A DNA stretch of 64,000 bases from Aerococcaceae bacterium DSM 111021 (GCA_020112395.1 JACCEK010000001.1:434001-498000), one strand, 5' to 3'. Positions 55,285-63,514 are shown, counted from the first letter of the stretch. The notes: generated from the letters alone by a model not told the origin. Made by a program: numbers and translations.

Positions 55285-55493
55285 AAAAAGGCTGCGAGCA
55301 AAAGCTCACAGCCACAATTTGACAGGTTCTTTTGCCCACAACACAGCACGCTCAACTATGTAGAGTTTGGGCAACTCCACAAGACAGTGATAGACTTATT
55401 CAATCTACCCCCAACATCATTTTGATATTTCGGCTAGCAATCCTTTCGTAATTCCTTACTACTGATATTACTAGCGGCCTCAATACTGTATTG
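55285..55493 (-). promoter_or_regulatory. Second lysine riboswitch candidate with terminator, upstream of YfcC permease
   Basis: Minus strand. Five-helix layout: P1 CAATACAGTAT (55493-55483) with GTGCTGTGTTG (55349-55339), 11 pairs counting G-U; P2 GCTAGTAAT/ATTGCTAGC; P3 ATCA/TGAT; P4 TAGATTGAATAAGTCTA with the TTGAATAA loop; P5 GTGGAGTT/AACTCTAC. Conserved L-box words GAGG.CGC, AGTA, GAAAGGA, GCCGAA, GTTGGG and CACTGTC occur in order, as in the lysA leader. It ends in GGCTGTGAGC / GCTCGCAGCC plus TTTTT (55285-55313). Confidence 0.75.
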
Positions 55494-55517
55494 TTCTTTT
55501 ATTTAATTAACTCTGAT

Positions 55518-55546
55518 AGATTAACTGAAAAACGAACCTTTGTCAA
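55518..55546 (-). promoter_or_regulatory. Promoter upstream of the second lysine riboswitch
   Basis: Minus strand TTGACA (55546-55541), 17-bp spacer, TAATCT (55523-55518); -35 perfect, -10 weak. Confidence 0.65.
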
Positions 55547-55582
55547 ACTTTTATAGTATTTTTATAATTAGAACGAATCTCT

Positions 55583-55610
55583 TTGATACTTGAAAATTAT
55601 TTCATATAAT
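55583..55610 (+). promoter_or_regulatory. Promoter of the TcyP-like symporter with palindromic spacer
   Basis: TTGATA (55583-55588), 16-bp spacer, TATAAT (55605-55610). The spacer contains TGAAAATTATTTCA (55591-55604), a catabolite-site-shaped palindrome lacking the central CG. Confidence 0.7.
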
Positions 55611-55676
55611 AGAATATGTAAAGTTGTGAACATTTCTTACTTCTTTATTAACTAAATCCATTTAAGGAGGAAAAAT

Positions 55677-57101
55677 ATGATTGACCAACCCTTTTTTACA
55701 AATTTTTTAAAAGTGAGCAATTGGTTCACTATTGCAGTAATTATTTTCTTACTTATCATCGTTGGTATTATACGTACTATGTCAAAGCGTAAGACATCCT
55801 TTTCAATTCGTATGATGGTTGCTTTAGTCTTAGGACTTGCTTTAGGAGTCGCTGTTGATCTCGTCGGAACGAATTTGGGAAGCATCTATACTGAATTTGC
55901 ACAAAATGAGATATCAGCATGGTTTGGCTTATTAGGAACAGGTTTTTTACGTTTTGTTCAGATGTTAGCTGTTCCAGTCGTATTCTTATCAATTATTGAT
56001 GTTTTAACCAATGTCGCTTCGGGAAATATTAAATCCCTCACGACTAAGACCTTTACCCTTTTACTAGGTACAACGGCTATTGCAGCGATTGTTGGGGTGT
56101 TGATGGTACAAGCATTCAATTTAGATTCAACGTCTTTTGCAGGTGACTTGGATCCAGCAAAAATTGAAAGCATGCAAGGGATTGCGGCTGAAAGTTTCCC
56201 ACAATTCTTCTTGGAACTGATTCCTAATAATATGTTCGCTGTTATGACAACGAATAGTAGCATCGTATCAGTTGTGATTATCGGTGCATTCTTTGCAGCT
56301 TCGATTCGCTTCTTAAGAAATAAAAAACCAGAAGCGATTAAATCTTTCGATGAGTTCATCAAATCAGCTCAAGTTGCAGTTAATAGTGTCTTAACAAATG
56401 TTATTAAATTAATGCCATATGGGATCTCTGCTTTGGTTGCGAATACAATTATTTCACATGGGATTGAGATTATCATGAATATGATTAACTTTATCTTAGC
56501 TTTATACTCTGCGGTAATTATTATGTTGCTTGTATATGTTGTGATTTTATTAATTGTTGGCGTGAATCCCATTCAATTCTATCGAAAAGCTTTTCCAACG
56601 ATGGTACTCGGCTTCTCAAGTCGTTCAAGTGTCGGAACTTTACCTTATACGATTACCAATCTAGACGAGAATATTGGTGTCTCTGGTCAAACAGCTAACT
56701 TCGTTTCGACGATGGGATCAACGATTGGTATGAATGGGTGTGCTGGTATATTCCCTGCTATGCTTGGAGTTATGTTAGCTTATTCTACAGGCGTAGATGT
56801 CAACATCTCATTCTTAGTTCTTCTGATTACCGTCGTTACAATTGGTTCAATTGGTATTGCGGGTGTGCCTGGTACAGCAACTGTTGCTGCTACAGTAACA
56901 TTGAATGGTATTGGCTTAGGTGCTTATGTGAGTGAGATTGGTGCTGTATTTGGGATCGATCCGATCGTTGATATGGGTCGTACAATGTTGAATGTTACAG
57001 GTTCAATGGTTAGTGCAGTTGTTGTTGACCGTTGGGAAGGAAACTTCGATATGGAACAATTTAAAGCACCAAATAAAACTGATTTTGAGGATATTGATTA
57101 A
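55677..57101 (+). CDS. tcyP: TcyP-like amino acid:cation symporter (DAACS family)
   Basis: Sodium/proton-driven symporter of the dicarboxylate/amino acid:cation family, of the cystine-importer (TcyP) group. 474 residues; an extra N-terminal helix, then RMMVALVLGLALGVAVDLVG, FLRFVQMLAVPVVFLSIIDVL, GFSSRSSVGTLP (substrate loop, corresponding to SSSSATLP), STMGSTIGMNGCAGIFPAML and GSIGIAGVPGTATVAATVTL. Substrate is likely cystine or another amino acid; not certain. AAGGAGG site, single gene with own terminator. Confidence 0.85.
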   Translation: MIDQPFFTNFLKVSNWFTIAVIIFLLIIVGIIRTMSKRKTSFSIRMMVALVLGLALGVAVDLVGTNLGSIYTEFAQNEISAWFGLLGTGFLRFVQMLAVPVVFLSIIDVLTNVASGNIKSLTTKTFTLLLGTTAIAAIVGVLMVQAFNLDSTSFAGDLDPAKIESMQGIAAESFPQFFLELIPNNMFAVMTTNSSIVSVVIIGAFFAASIRFLRNKKPEAIKSFDEFIKSAQVAVNSVLTNVIKLMPYGISALVANTIISHGIEIIMNMINFILALYSAVIIMLLVYVVILLIVGVNPIQFYRKAFPTMVLGFSSRSSVGTLPYTITNLDENIGVSGQTANFVSTMGSTIGMNGCAGIFPAMLGVMLAYSTGVDVNISFLVLLITVVTIGSIGIAGVPGTATVAATVTLNGIGLGAYVSEIGAVFGIDPIVDMGRTMLNVTGSMVSAVVVDRWEGNFDMEQFKAPNKTDFEDID

Positions 57102-57109
57102 AGATTATC

Positions 57110-57142
57110 AACTACCAAGTTACCACTTGGTAGTTTTTTTAA
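57110..57142 (+). terminator. Terminator of tcyP
   Basis: AACTACCAAG / CTTGGTAGTT with six-base loop, then TTTTTT. Confidence 0.88.
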
Positions 57143-57143
57143 T

Positions 57144-57171
57144 TTGAATTGAAAGCGATATCAGTTACAAT
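57144..57171 (+). promoter_or_regulatory. Promoter of the alcohol dehydrogenase with an embedded CcpA (cre) site
   Basis: TTGAAT (57144-57149), 16-bp spacer, TACAAT (57166-57171). The spacer contains TGAAAGCGATATCA (57150-57163), matching the cre consensus TGWAANCGNTNWCA at all positions. CcpA bound there should block RNA polymerase, so repression by preferred sugars is predicted. Confidence 0.85.
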
Positions 57172-57210
57172 GGTAGTGATTTATAAAAATTACACATGGA
57201 GGCTTATTTA

Positions 57211-58383
57211 ATGAGAGCATTTAATTATGATATTCCTACTAAAGTATACTTTGGTGAAGGTAAGATTAAGCACTTACCAGATTTGATTCATAAGTTTGGT
57301 AAAAAAGTGTTACTTACATATGGAGGAGGAAGTATTAAACGAAATGGTATCTATGATAAAGTTCAGGAGTTACTCAAAGATTGTGAGATTTTTGAACTAA
57401 GTGGCATTGATCCAAACCCTCGGATAGAAACCGTTCGGGAAGGTGCAAGATTATGCAAGGAGCACGATATTGACGTTATCCTAGCAGTGGGTGGCGGTTC
57501 GACAATCGACTGCTCTAAAGTCATTGCTGCTGCAGCTAAATACGATGGAGACGCGTGGGATTTAGTCATGGATGGCAGTCTTATTACAGATGCACTACCT
57601 TTAGTTGATATCTTAACATTATCAGCAACTGGGACTGAAATGAATACTAACGGCGTGATTACTAACTTCGATGTAAAAATGAAAAAAGGGACTGCAAGCT
57701 ATCATACATATCCATACGCATCCATCTTAGACCCTACTTACACTTATACAGTACCGGCTAATCAAACATCTGCAGGGACAGCAGATATTATGTCACATAC
57801 GTTTGAGAATTATTTCCAAGAAGAAGACAATGCATTTATTACAGATGGTCTAAGTGAAACAATCTTGCGTGCATGTATTAAATACTTACCAGTAGCTTTA
57901 GAGAAGCCTGATAATTACGAAGCACGTTCAAACTTAATGTGGGCTTCAACCATGGCCTTAAACGGCTTAACTTCTATGGGTAAAGGTGGCGGCTGGTCTA
58001 CTCACCCAATTGAGCATTATTTATCCGCTTATTATGATATTACACATGCTGAAGGTTTAGCAATTCTTACACCACGTTGGATGAAATATATTCTAAACGA
58101 CAATACTGTCAATCGTTTTGCAAGATATGCGAGCAATGTTTGGAATATAGAAGAATCTGATGACAAGTTTGCGATGGCAGAAGAAGCAATCGAAAAAACG
58201 TACCAATTCTTTGTTGATAATGGTTTGCCAATGATATTACCTGAAGTTGGTATTGATACGGATGAGCACTTCTTAGAAATGGCCAAAGGGACAGAAGAAC
58301 GTTTATCGCGAGCTTATGTACCATTAAAAGCGGATGATGTTGTTGAGATTCTAAATCGTTGTATGACTGAAGGATATAATTAG
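57211..58383 (+). CDS. Iron-containing alcohol dehydrogenase (BdhA/YugJ-like)
   Basis: NAD(P)H-dependent group III alcohol dehydrogenase, 390 residues. Shows PTKVYFGEGKI, LTYGGGSIKRNGIYDKV, DVILAVGGGSTIDCSKVIAAA (nucleotide binding), LTLSATGTEMNTNGVITN, and iron ligands HTFENYF, HPIEHYLSAYYDITHAEGLA. Close to butanol dehydrogenase BdhA/YugJ of Bacillus and Clostridium. Start at 57211 follows GGAGG by eight bases; the earlier ATG overlaps the binding site. A perfect cre site sits inside its promoter. Confidence 0.92.
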   Translation: MRAFNYDIPTKVYFGEGKIKHLPDLIHKFGKKVLLTYGGGSIKRNGIYDKVQELLKDCEIFELSGIDPNPRIETVREGARLCKEHDIDVILAVGGGSTIDCSKVIAAAAKYDGDAWDLVMDGSLITDALPLVDILTLSATGTEMNTNGVITNFDVKMKKGTASYHTYPYASILDPTYTYTVPANQTSAGTADIMSHTFENYFQEEDNAFITDGLSETILRACIKYLPVALEKPDNYEARSNLMWASTMALNGLTSMGKGGGWSTHPIEHYLSAYYDITHAEGLAILTPRWMKYILNDNTVNRFARYASNVWNIEESDDKFAMAEEAIEKTYQFFVDNGLPMILPEVGIDTDEHFLEMAKGTEERLSRAYVPLKADDVVEILNRCMTEGYN

Positions 58384-58391
58384 TTCCATAG

Positions 58392-58421
58392 AAAAAACCT
58401 CCATTAAAATGGAGGTTTTTT
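58392..58421. terminator. Terminator of the alcohol dehydrogenase gene
   Basis: AAAAAACCTCCA / TGGAGGTTTTTT perfect stem with six-base loop; also faces the decayed mazEF on the other strand. Confidence 0.9.
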
Positions 58422-58429
58422 TATGAAAC

Positions 58430-58522
58430 GTTTATAAAATAGATATAAGACCTAAATCCCTGTTGTCCATGCCTTTCATAGGAACCAGATTCATTTTAAC
58501 AAATGGCACCTTGTTTTACCAT
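58430..58522 (-). pseudogene. mazF: Fragment of a mazF toxin gene, frameshifted
   Basis: Directly after the mazE-like remnant, starting with ATG 58522 overlapping its TGGTAA stop exactly as in intact mazEF pairs. The readable pieces MVKQGAI, KMNLVPMKG and GQQGFRSYIYFIN match the start of MazF/PemK toxins (KQGDI, KMNL.P.KGHE.QGFRPY), but they lie in different frames: one extra base between the first two pieces and one missing base before the third. Only about 35 residues of about 110 remain. A toxin cannot be made. Confidence 0.8.
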
Positions 58523-58758
58523 TTTTCATTACCTATTGAGGTAAAACTTTGTAATTCTGTAGTGAACCTTTCTCCGTCATAATCTTTAAAAAGTTCTTAA
58601 AAAGTAAGTTCTTCTTCGACTTTGGTTAACACAATTGATTGATTAATGACTTCTAAGTTTAGTTTATCATCGATCTCTACTTTTAAAACATCTAATATAT
58701 TTTTAGGTAACTCTATGACGTGATTATCTCCACATTGTTTAACTTGCAATCGAAGCAT
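58516..58758 (-). pseudogene. mazE: mazE-like antitoxin with a premature stop
   Basis: AbrB-type MazE antitoxin. From ATG 58758 (AAGGGGAT site) it reads MLRLQVKQCGDNHVIELPKN, a swapped-hairpin DNA-binding start, for 53 codons to a TAA at 58597-58599. The same frame then continues ELFKDYDGERFTTELQSF and SIGNEKW to TGG TAA at 58516, which matches the toxin-binding C-terminus of MazE, so the TAA is a nonsense mutation. It follows the metal exporter gene by 16 bp. A 53-residue DNA-binding fragment may still be made. Confidence 0.82.
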
Positions 58759-58774
58759 TAATATCATCCCCTTA

Positions 58775-59944
58775 TTAAACTTCTTTCAATAAATCCAATC
58801 GGTCAAACTCAATAATTAATTCATAAGAACCAATTTCTTGCTGAATTTTTTCTTGAATCATCAATAAGAGCTCAGCATTTGTCTCCTCGACATTATCTGG
58901 GACAACAACATCAAACGTTATATGATTTTCATCATTAATACTTTCTACTTTAAAATCATGAAACTTTAAAGCTAAATGAAATGATTTGAGGATGTGTTTA
59001 ACTTGACGGTATATTGCTGTGTGCTCCTCATTTTGAATCGCAATGGGATCCACGTGACAGACCAGTTCTACCCCTAACTTCTCAGCAAAATCAATTTCTA
59101 TATTATCAATGACACGGTGGGAATGTTTCAAATCCCAACTATCATCAATTTCAATATGAATAGTGGCAAATGTTTTATTCGGACCATAATTATGAACTAG
59201 CAAGTCATGATATCCTACGATTGTATCATACTGATCCAATAAGACTTTCATCTCTTTTATCTCTTCTTTAGACGGTCGTGTCCCTAATAAATCATTAATT
59301 GAATCATTAATTGCTTGAATCCCGCTGTACACAATCATAATAGATAACAATGCTCCTGCGTAACCATCTATTTGCCAACCCGTAAAGGTTTCGACCATTG
59401 CTGACATCAGAACGATGATTGTTACATATACATCATTAAGGCTATCTTGAGCTGCTCCATGTAATGTATTCGAATGAATTGATTGAGCTGCTGTACGGTA
59501 GAATTTCCCTTGGATTATTTTGGCAATAATCGACACGATTAACATTACAAATACAATCAGTGAAGCATTTAAACTCGTTGGATTCAGTATTTGTTGAATG
59601 GATGAGGTAAAAAACTGAATTCCTACATAAATAATAATAACCGAAATCAATAACCCGCTAATGTATTCAGACCGCTCATGACCATATGGATGTTCTTTAT
59701 CCGCTGGCTTTGATGCTGCCCTAAAACCAAATAATGTTAATAATGATGATGCGGAATCCCCTAAGTTATTCATCCCATCCGTCACAATAGAGATACTCCC
59801 CGACATCGTTCCAGCTATCAACTTAATAACAAACAACATAAAATTTGATACGAGTCCGACTCTTCCAGCTATAATACCAACCCTCGTTCGAGCTTCTTCT
59901 TTTGATTGTGTTGCCAAATATTTTTCGATTAATCGCTTAAACAT
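58775..59944 (-). CDS. Cation diffusion facilitator (metal exporter)
   Basis: Efflux transporter of the CDF family, 389 residues with six helices in about residues 20-220. Metal-site helices read VTDGMNNLGDSASS (TM2) and AAQDSLNDVYVT (TM5), i.e. an Asn/Asp pattern as in Mn/Fe-type members rather than the His-containing zinc type. A long C-terminal cytosolic region follows (residues 220-389). ATG 59944 follows GAGG by six bases. Controlled by a NiCo (czcD-type) riboswitch upstream; the ligand metal of the transporter is therefore Co, Ni or Fe by context (inference). Confidence 0.9.
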   Translation of the reverse strand: MFKRLIEKYLATQSKEEARTRVGIIAGRVGLVSNFMLFVIKLIAGTMSGSISIVTDGMNNLGDSASSLLTLFGFRAASKPADKEHPYGHERSEYISGLLISVIIIYVGIQFFTSSIQQILNPTSLNASLIVFVMLIVSIIAKIIQGKFYRTAAQSIHSNTLHGAAQDSLNDVYVTIIVLMSAMVETFTGWQIDGYAGALLSIMIVYSGIQAINDSINDLLGTRPSKEEIKEMKVLLDQYDTIVGYHDLLVHNYGPNKTFATIHIEIDDSWDLKHSHRVIDNIEIDFAEKLGVELVCHVDPIAIQNEEHTAIYRQVKHILKSFHLALKFHDFKVESINDENHITFDVVVPDNVEETNAELLLMIQEKIQQEIGSYELIIEFDRLDLLKEV

Positions 59945-60011
59945 AACACGCCTCACTTTTCATTAAAGTAGATCAATTTATTAGGATCTCATGAATCCAC
60001 AATCTTGTTCC

Positions 60012-60130
60012 AAAATAAAAAGCATTTGCAGAACATTGCTGTCCCACAAATGCATGATTATTACACATTTGTTGCCAAATGGCCCGGCTGCATAATTGCT
60101 TAAAGCAATTACCGCTTGATCAGTCTACTG
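60012..60130 (-). promoter_or_regulatory. NiCo (czcD-type) riboswitch with terminator, upstream of the CDF exporter
   Basis: Minus strand. Contains the class words GCAGCCGGGC, GGCAACA and TGTGGGACAG in the right order, with a P1-P4 four-way arrangement (60039-60124). The 3' GCATTTG...CAAATGC (60022-60053) forms a terminator plus TTTTTATTTT that uses part of the aptamer, so metal binding should prevent termination and turn the exporter on. Founding work assigned Ni/Co; later work also reported Fe(II). Confidence 0.85.
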
Positions 60131-60180
60131 ATGATTTCACATCGCTAAAGATGTGACTCAGTTTTAGATTGTACTCTCAC

Positions 60181-60207
60181 TTTATAATGGATTGAATTAT
60201 TTGTCAA
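60181..60207 (-). promoter_or_regulatory. Promoter of the CDF exporter leader
   Basis: Minus strand TTGACA (60207-60202), 15-bp spacer, TATAAA (60186-60181). Confidence 0.65.
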
Positions 60208-60280
60208 TAGTTTGATTTTCACAACTTGAATTTGAGAATCAGGGTTATAAAAACCTGTATTGAAGTGTAATCCTTCGGAT

Positions 60281-60322
60281 GGAAAACGCTTTTATGATAT
60301 CATTAAATACACACAATATAAT
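60281..60322 (+). promoter_or_regulatory. Promoter of the GH3 glycosidase with cre-like site
   Basis: ATGATA (60294-60299), 17-bp spacer, TATAAT (60317-60322). GGAAAACGCTTTTA (60281-60294) matches the cre consensus at 12 of 14 positions, overlapping the -35 edge. Catabolite repression is possible. Confidence 0.6.
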
Positions 60323-60372
60323 GGAGGTGAATAAGAATAAATTCAGTTAATTAATAAACAAAGGAGAAAAAC

Positions 60373-62310
60373 ATGAAAAAACTAAAAAAATTATTTCTAT
60401 CTGGAATGTTATTATTCAATATTACTTCTCCCCTGCAAGCAGCATATGCAGAATCAGGTGACAGTACACGGAGTATTGATGAAATGATCAGTGAGATGAC
60501 ACTTGAGGAGAAAATTATTCAAACTTTGATGCCCGATTTTAGAAATTGGCTAGATGGCGAGGAAGAAGTTGGGGTCACAGAACTAAATGATGATATTCGA
60601 ACGATTCTATCAGACTATCAATTTGGTGGTGTCATTCTGTTCGCGGAAAATGTCGTAGAGACAGAACAGACCGCAAGTCTCGTCTATCAGATGCAATCGA
60701 CACAAGTTGAGAGTGACAACCTTCCCCTACTCATTGGGATTGACCAAGAAGGTGGGATTGTTAATCGTCTTGGCTCTGGAACACAGTTACCTGGGAACAT
60801 GGCTCTTGGAGCGACAAATAACCCTGAATATGCTAAGTTAGCGGGTGAAATTATTGGTAGCGAACTTGAAGCTTTAGGTATTAATGTCAACTTCGCTCCT
60901 TCTGTTGATGTCAATAATAACCCTAAAAATCCTGTGATTGGTTTAAGGTCATTTTCATCGGATCCAAATATTGTTTCTGAATTTGGTTTAGGCTATATTG
61001 ACGGTATTAAAGAACATAATGTTGCAGTTGCAGCTAAACACTTCCCTGGTCATGGTGATACAGATGTAGATTCTCATTATGGATTACCTGTCGTAGATAA
61101 GAGTTTAGATGAACTGATGGATAATGAATTAATTCCGTTTAAAGCGACGATGGACGCAGATGCTGATATGATTATGACAGCACATATTCAATTCCCTCAA
61201 CTAGAAACTGAAACAAAAGTATCAGATGAAGACGGATCTGATATCTTACTTCCTGCGACATTGTCACCAGCCATCCTAACTGACTTAGTTCGTGATGAGA
61301 TGGACTATGATGGCATTGTTATCACGGATGCCCTAAATATGGAAGCTATTACGAATAACTTTGGTGAAGTTGAAACATCAATCTTATCTAAAAAAGCTGG
61401 TGCGGATATCTTACTGATGCCCGTTATAATTAGATCAAATGATGACCTTGCTTTATTAGACGAAGTCATCCAAGGTCTGGTTGATGCGGTAGAACGCGAA
61501 GAAATACCAATGGAGAATATCGACCACTCAGTTCGTCGTATACTAACACTAAAAGAAGAATTAGGATTACTCGATCAGAATTTCTTAAGCCAATCTGAAG
61601 AAGAAGTTATTTCGAACGCTCAAGAAGTCGTTGGATCTGACTCTAACCGAGCGAGTGAACGTGAGATTGCCAACCACGCAGTAACATTACTTGAAAACAG
61701 TCAAGCTACTCTTCCGATTAAGCCAAAGGATGATGATCATATCTTATTCATTACAGCTGACCCGAATCAGGTTCCTGGGACTGAGTTCAGTATTGAGCGG
61801 ATGCGCTTAGAAGAATCACTTTCTTCTGATTTTTCGTATAAGATATTAACTTATAATGAAGAAAGTACGTTTAATGACTTTTCTGATGCTTTCGCTCAAG
61901 CAAGCCATGTCGTTGTCTACACGAGCATGGTAGATGATTCGTCTCTTGCAGCAGATAACTTTAGAACTGCTATCCCTCAAGAAATATTCACTTATGCAAG
62001 AGAACAAGGGATTCCTACAGTTCAAGTGAGCATTAATAAACCTTATGATTCAGTGAACTTTACAGACAATGATGCGATATTAATCTCCTATGGTTATAAC
62101 GGTATGGATCCAACCGAAGGTGGCCAAGAACCTGATGCTTCGTTCGGACCTAATATTCCCGCTGTTGTTGAAGTTATATTTGGTGTCACTAATTCTGATG
62201 ACGGTCCAAGTGGGCAATTACCTGTTGATTTACCGGTTATTAAAGATGGTGTGTTAATCACAGAAGAAATTGCTTATCCTGTTGGTTATCAATCTGAGGA
62301 TTGGGAATAA
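60373..62310 (+). CDS. Secreted GH3 beta-N-acetylhexosaminidase (NagZ-like, large form)
   Basis: Extracellular glycosidase. 645 residues: signal peptide MKKLKKLFLSGMLLFNITS, cleaved after about AYA (residue 26); then the GH3 (beta/alpha)8 domain: IGIDQEGGIVNRLGSG, NVNFAPSVDVNNNPKNP, KHFPGHGDTDVDSHYGLP (His/Asp acid-base of NagZ-type enzymes) and nucleophile Asp in DGIVITDALNMEAI; C-terminal second domain about 410-645. NagZ-type members release GlcNAc from muropeptides (cell-wall recycling). AAAGGAG site, single gene with very strong terminator. Confidence 0.92.
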   Translation: MKKLKKLFLSGMLLFNITSPLQAAYAESGDSTRSIDEMISEMTLEEKIIQTLMPDFRNWLDGEEEVGVTELNDDIRTILSDYQFGGVILFAENVVETEQTASLVYQMQSTQVESDNLPLLIGIDQEGGIVNRLGSGTQLPGNMALGATNNPEYAKLAGEIIGSELEALGINVNFAPSVDVNNNPKNPVIGLRSFSSDPNIVSEFGLGYIDGIKEHNVAVAAKHFPGHGDTDVDSHYGLPVVDKSLDELMDNELIPFKATMDADADMIMTAHIQFPQLETETKVSDEDGSDILLPATLSPAILTDLVRDEMDYDGIVITDALNMEAITNNFGEVETSILSKKAGADILLMPVIIRSNDDLALLDEVIQGLVDAVEREEIPMENIDHSVRRILTLKEELGLLDQNFLSQSEEEVISNAQEVVGSDSNRASEREIANHAVTLLENSQATLPIKPKDDDHILFITADPNQVPGTEFSIERMRLEESLSSDFSYKILTYNEESTFNDFSDAFAQASHVVVYTSMVDDSSLAADNFRTAIPQEIFTYAREQGIPTVQVSINKPYDSVNFTDNDAILISYGYNGMDPTEGGQEPDASFGPNIPAVVEVIFGVTNSDDGPSGQLPVDLPVIKDGVLITEEIAYPVGYQSEDWE

Positions 62311-62317
62311 ATTTATA

Positions 62318-62376
62318 AAACAAACATACAAGACTGGCAAATTTGCAATGCCAGTCTTGTATGTTTGTTTTTGTTT
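62318..62376. terminator. Bidirectional terminator between GH3 and the ornithine-cyclodeaminase-family gene
   Basis: Perfect 22-bp stem starting AAACAAACATACAAGACTGG with a nine-base loop and T-run; convergent genes. Confidence 0.95.
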
Positions 62377-62383
62377 GAAGTCT

Positions 62384-63514
62384 TTATCGAGCCTGGTAAG
62401 CTGTCTCCCATAAGTTAAGTTTTGTACCAATATCTTTCTTTAAAGCATTTTGATAAATAGTGTATCCCCATGCAATATCATATAAAGGTTGCCCACCCAA
62501 AGCGAAAATAATAATATCATCGTCGTTTTCTCTTGCTGGAATTTTTCCATTAATGATATCTCCGACATTCATTATTATATCATCTGTCATTCGTTCCTCT
62601 TGAATCCAATCAAGAAATAATCGACCGAGCACACCCATCTCTAGTGTATTGTACGGATAAACATCTTCATATTTTACTTCTTCATACATCTTCCAATTAT
62701 CCACAACTAATCTAACGTTTTCGATAACAAAGTTCGGATCAAACTGCCCGGATGAAGAGCCAATAATTAATGCTCCTGGTTTAATCCACTCACTCTCAAT
62801 CTTTGGATTCGCTTCTCCTGAGGTTGCTAAGTTTAGAATATCTGTCTCTCTCACCGCTTCTTCAATTGAATCAACGATACTTATTCTCACCTTAGGGAAC
62901 TTAGTTTCTAGTTCTTGCTTCAAGATGTCTGATTGCTTTGGATCGATATCATAAATTTTGAATAGTTCAGCCTGCTTAGCTTCTAAAAGAAGTGCTTCGG
63001 CCGTTGAACTTCCGATCGCTCCGGCACCTAATACACCGACTACTTTTGAGTCAGGTTTCGCTAAATAACGAACGCCCACTCCAGGTATTGCACCCGTTCT
63101 CCAAGCACTTAATAAGTTAGCTGACATAAAAGCCAACGGCGCACCTGTGTCCGCATCATTCAAGTTCATTGTCAGAATCGAACGAGGCAGATTTTTATCT
63201 TTGTTGTCAATATTTGATCCATACCATTTACAACCAGCTACACGGTACTCTCCCCCAAGATAAGCAGGCATGGCACAAAATCTTCTGTCGGGACCGTTTG
63301 AAGGCATTGTATTATGTTCGGGTTCATCTGGAAATGCTACAACCATACCGTGAGAGTTACTATCTCGCCCACCCATTCGGTAGTCACCTGTACCTAAAAT
63401 TTGAAAAACATCCTCCATAACATTGACACAAGATTGCATATCTAAAACACCAGCATCAATCATATCTTGTTCATTCAAATATAAAAAATCAATTTGTCCT
63501 TGTTTAGTCATCAT
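62384..63514 (-). CDS. Ornithine cyclodeaminase family protein (tyramine oxidase subunit B-like)
   Basis: NAD(P)-binding enzyme of the ornithine cyclodeaminase/mu-crystallin family; the closest annotated group in lactic acid bacteria is named tyramine oxidase subunit B, a name whose biochemical basis is weak. 376 residues: MPAYLGGEYRVAGCKWYGSN, LPRSILTMNLNDADTGAPLAFM, GVLGAGAIGSSTAEALL (Rossmann GxGxxG), and SGEANPKIESEWIKPGALI. Start taken at ATG 63514, six bases from AAGGAG. Substrate unknown; could reduce imino or 2-oxo acids. Confidence 0.85.
   Translation of the reverse strand: MMTKQGQIDFLYLNEQDMIDAGVLDMQSCVNVMEDVFQILGTGDYRMGGRDSNSHGMVVAFPDEPEHNTMPSNGPDRRFCAMPAYLGGEYRVAGCKWYGSNIDNKDKNLPRSILTMNLNDADTGAPLAFMSANLLSAWRTGAIPGVGVRYLAKPDSKVVGVLGAGAIGSSTAEALLLEAKQAELFKIYDIDPKQSDILKQELETKFPKVRISIVDSIEEAVRETDILNLATSGEANPKIESEWIKPGALIIGSSSGQFDPNFVIENVRLVVDNWKMYEEVKYEDVYPYNTLEMGVLGRLFLDWIQEERMTDDIIMNVGDIINGKIPARENDDDIIIFALGGQPLYDIAWGYTIYQNALKKDIGTKLNLWETAYQAR

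Noticed and set aside
55591-55604. TGAAAATTATTTCA as a cre site in the tcyP promoter
   Set aside because: Lacks the required central CG, though palindromic and well placed; kept only as an operator-shaped word.
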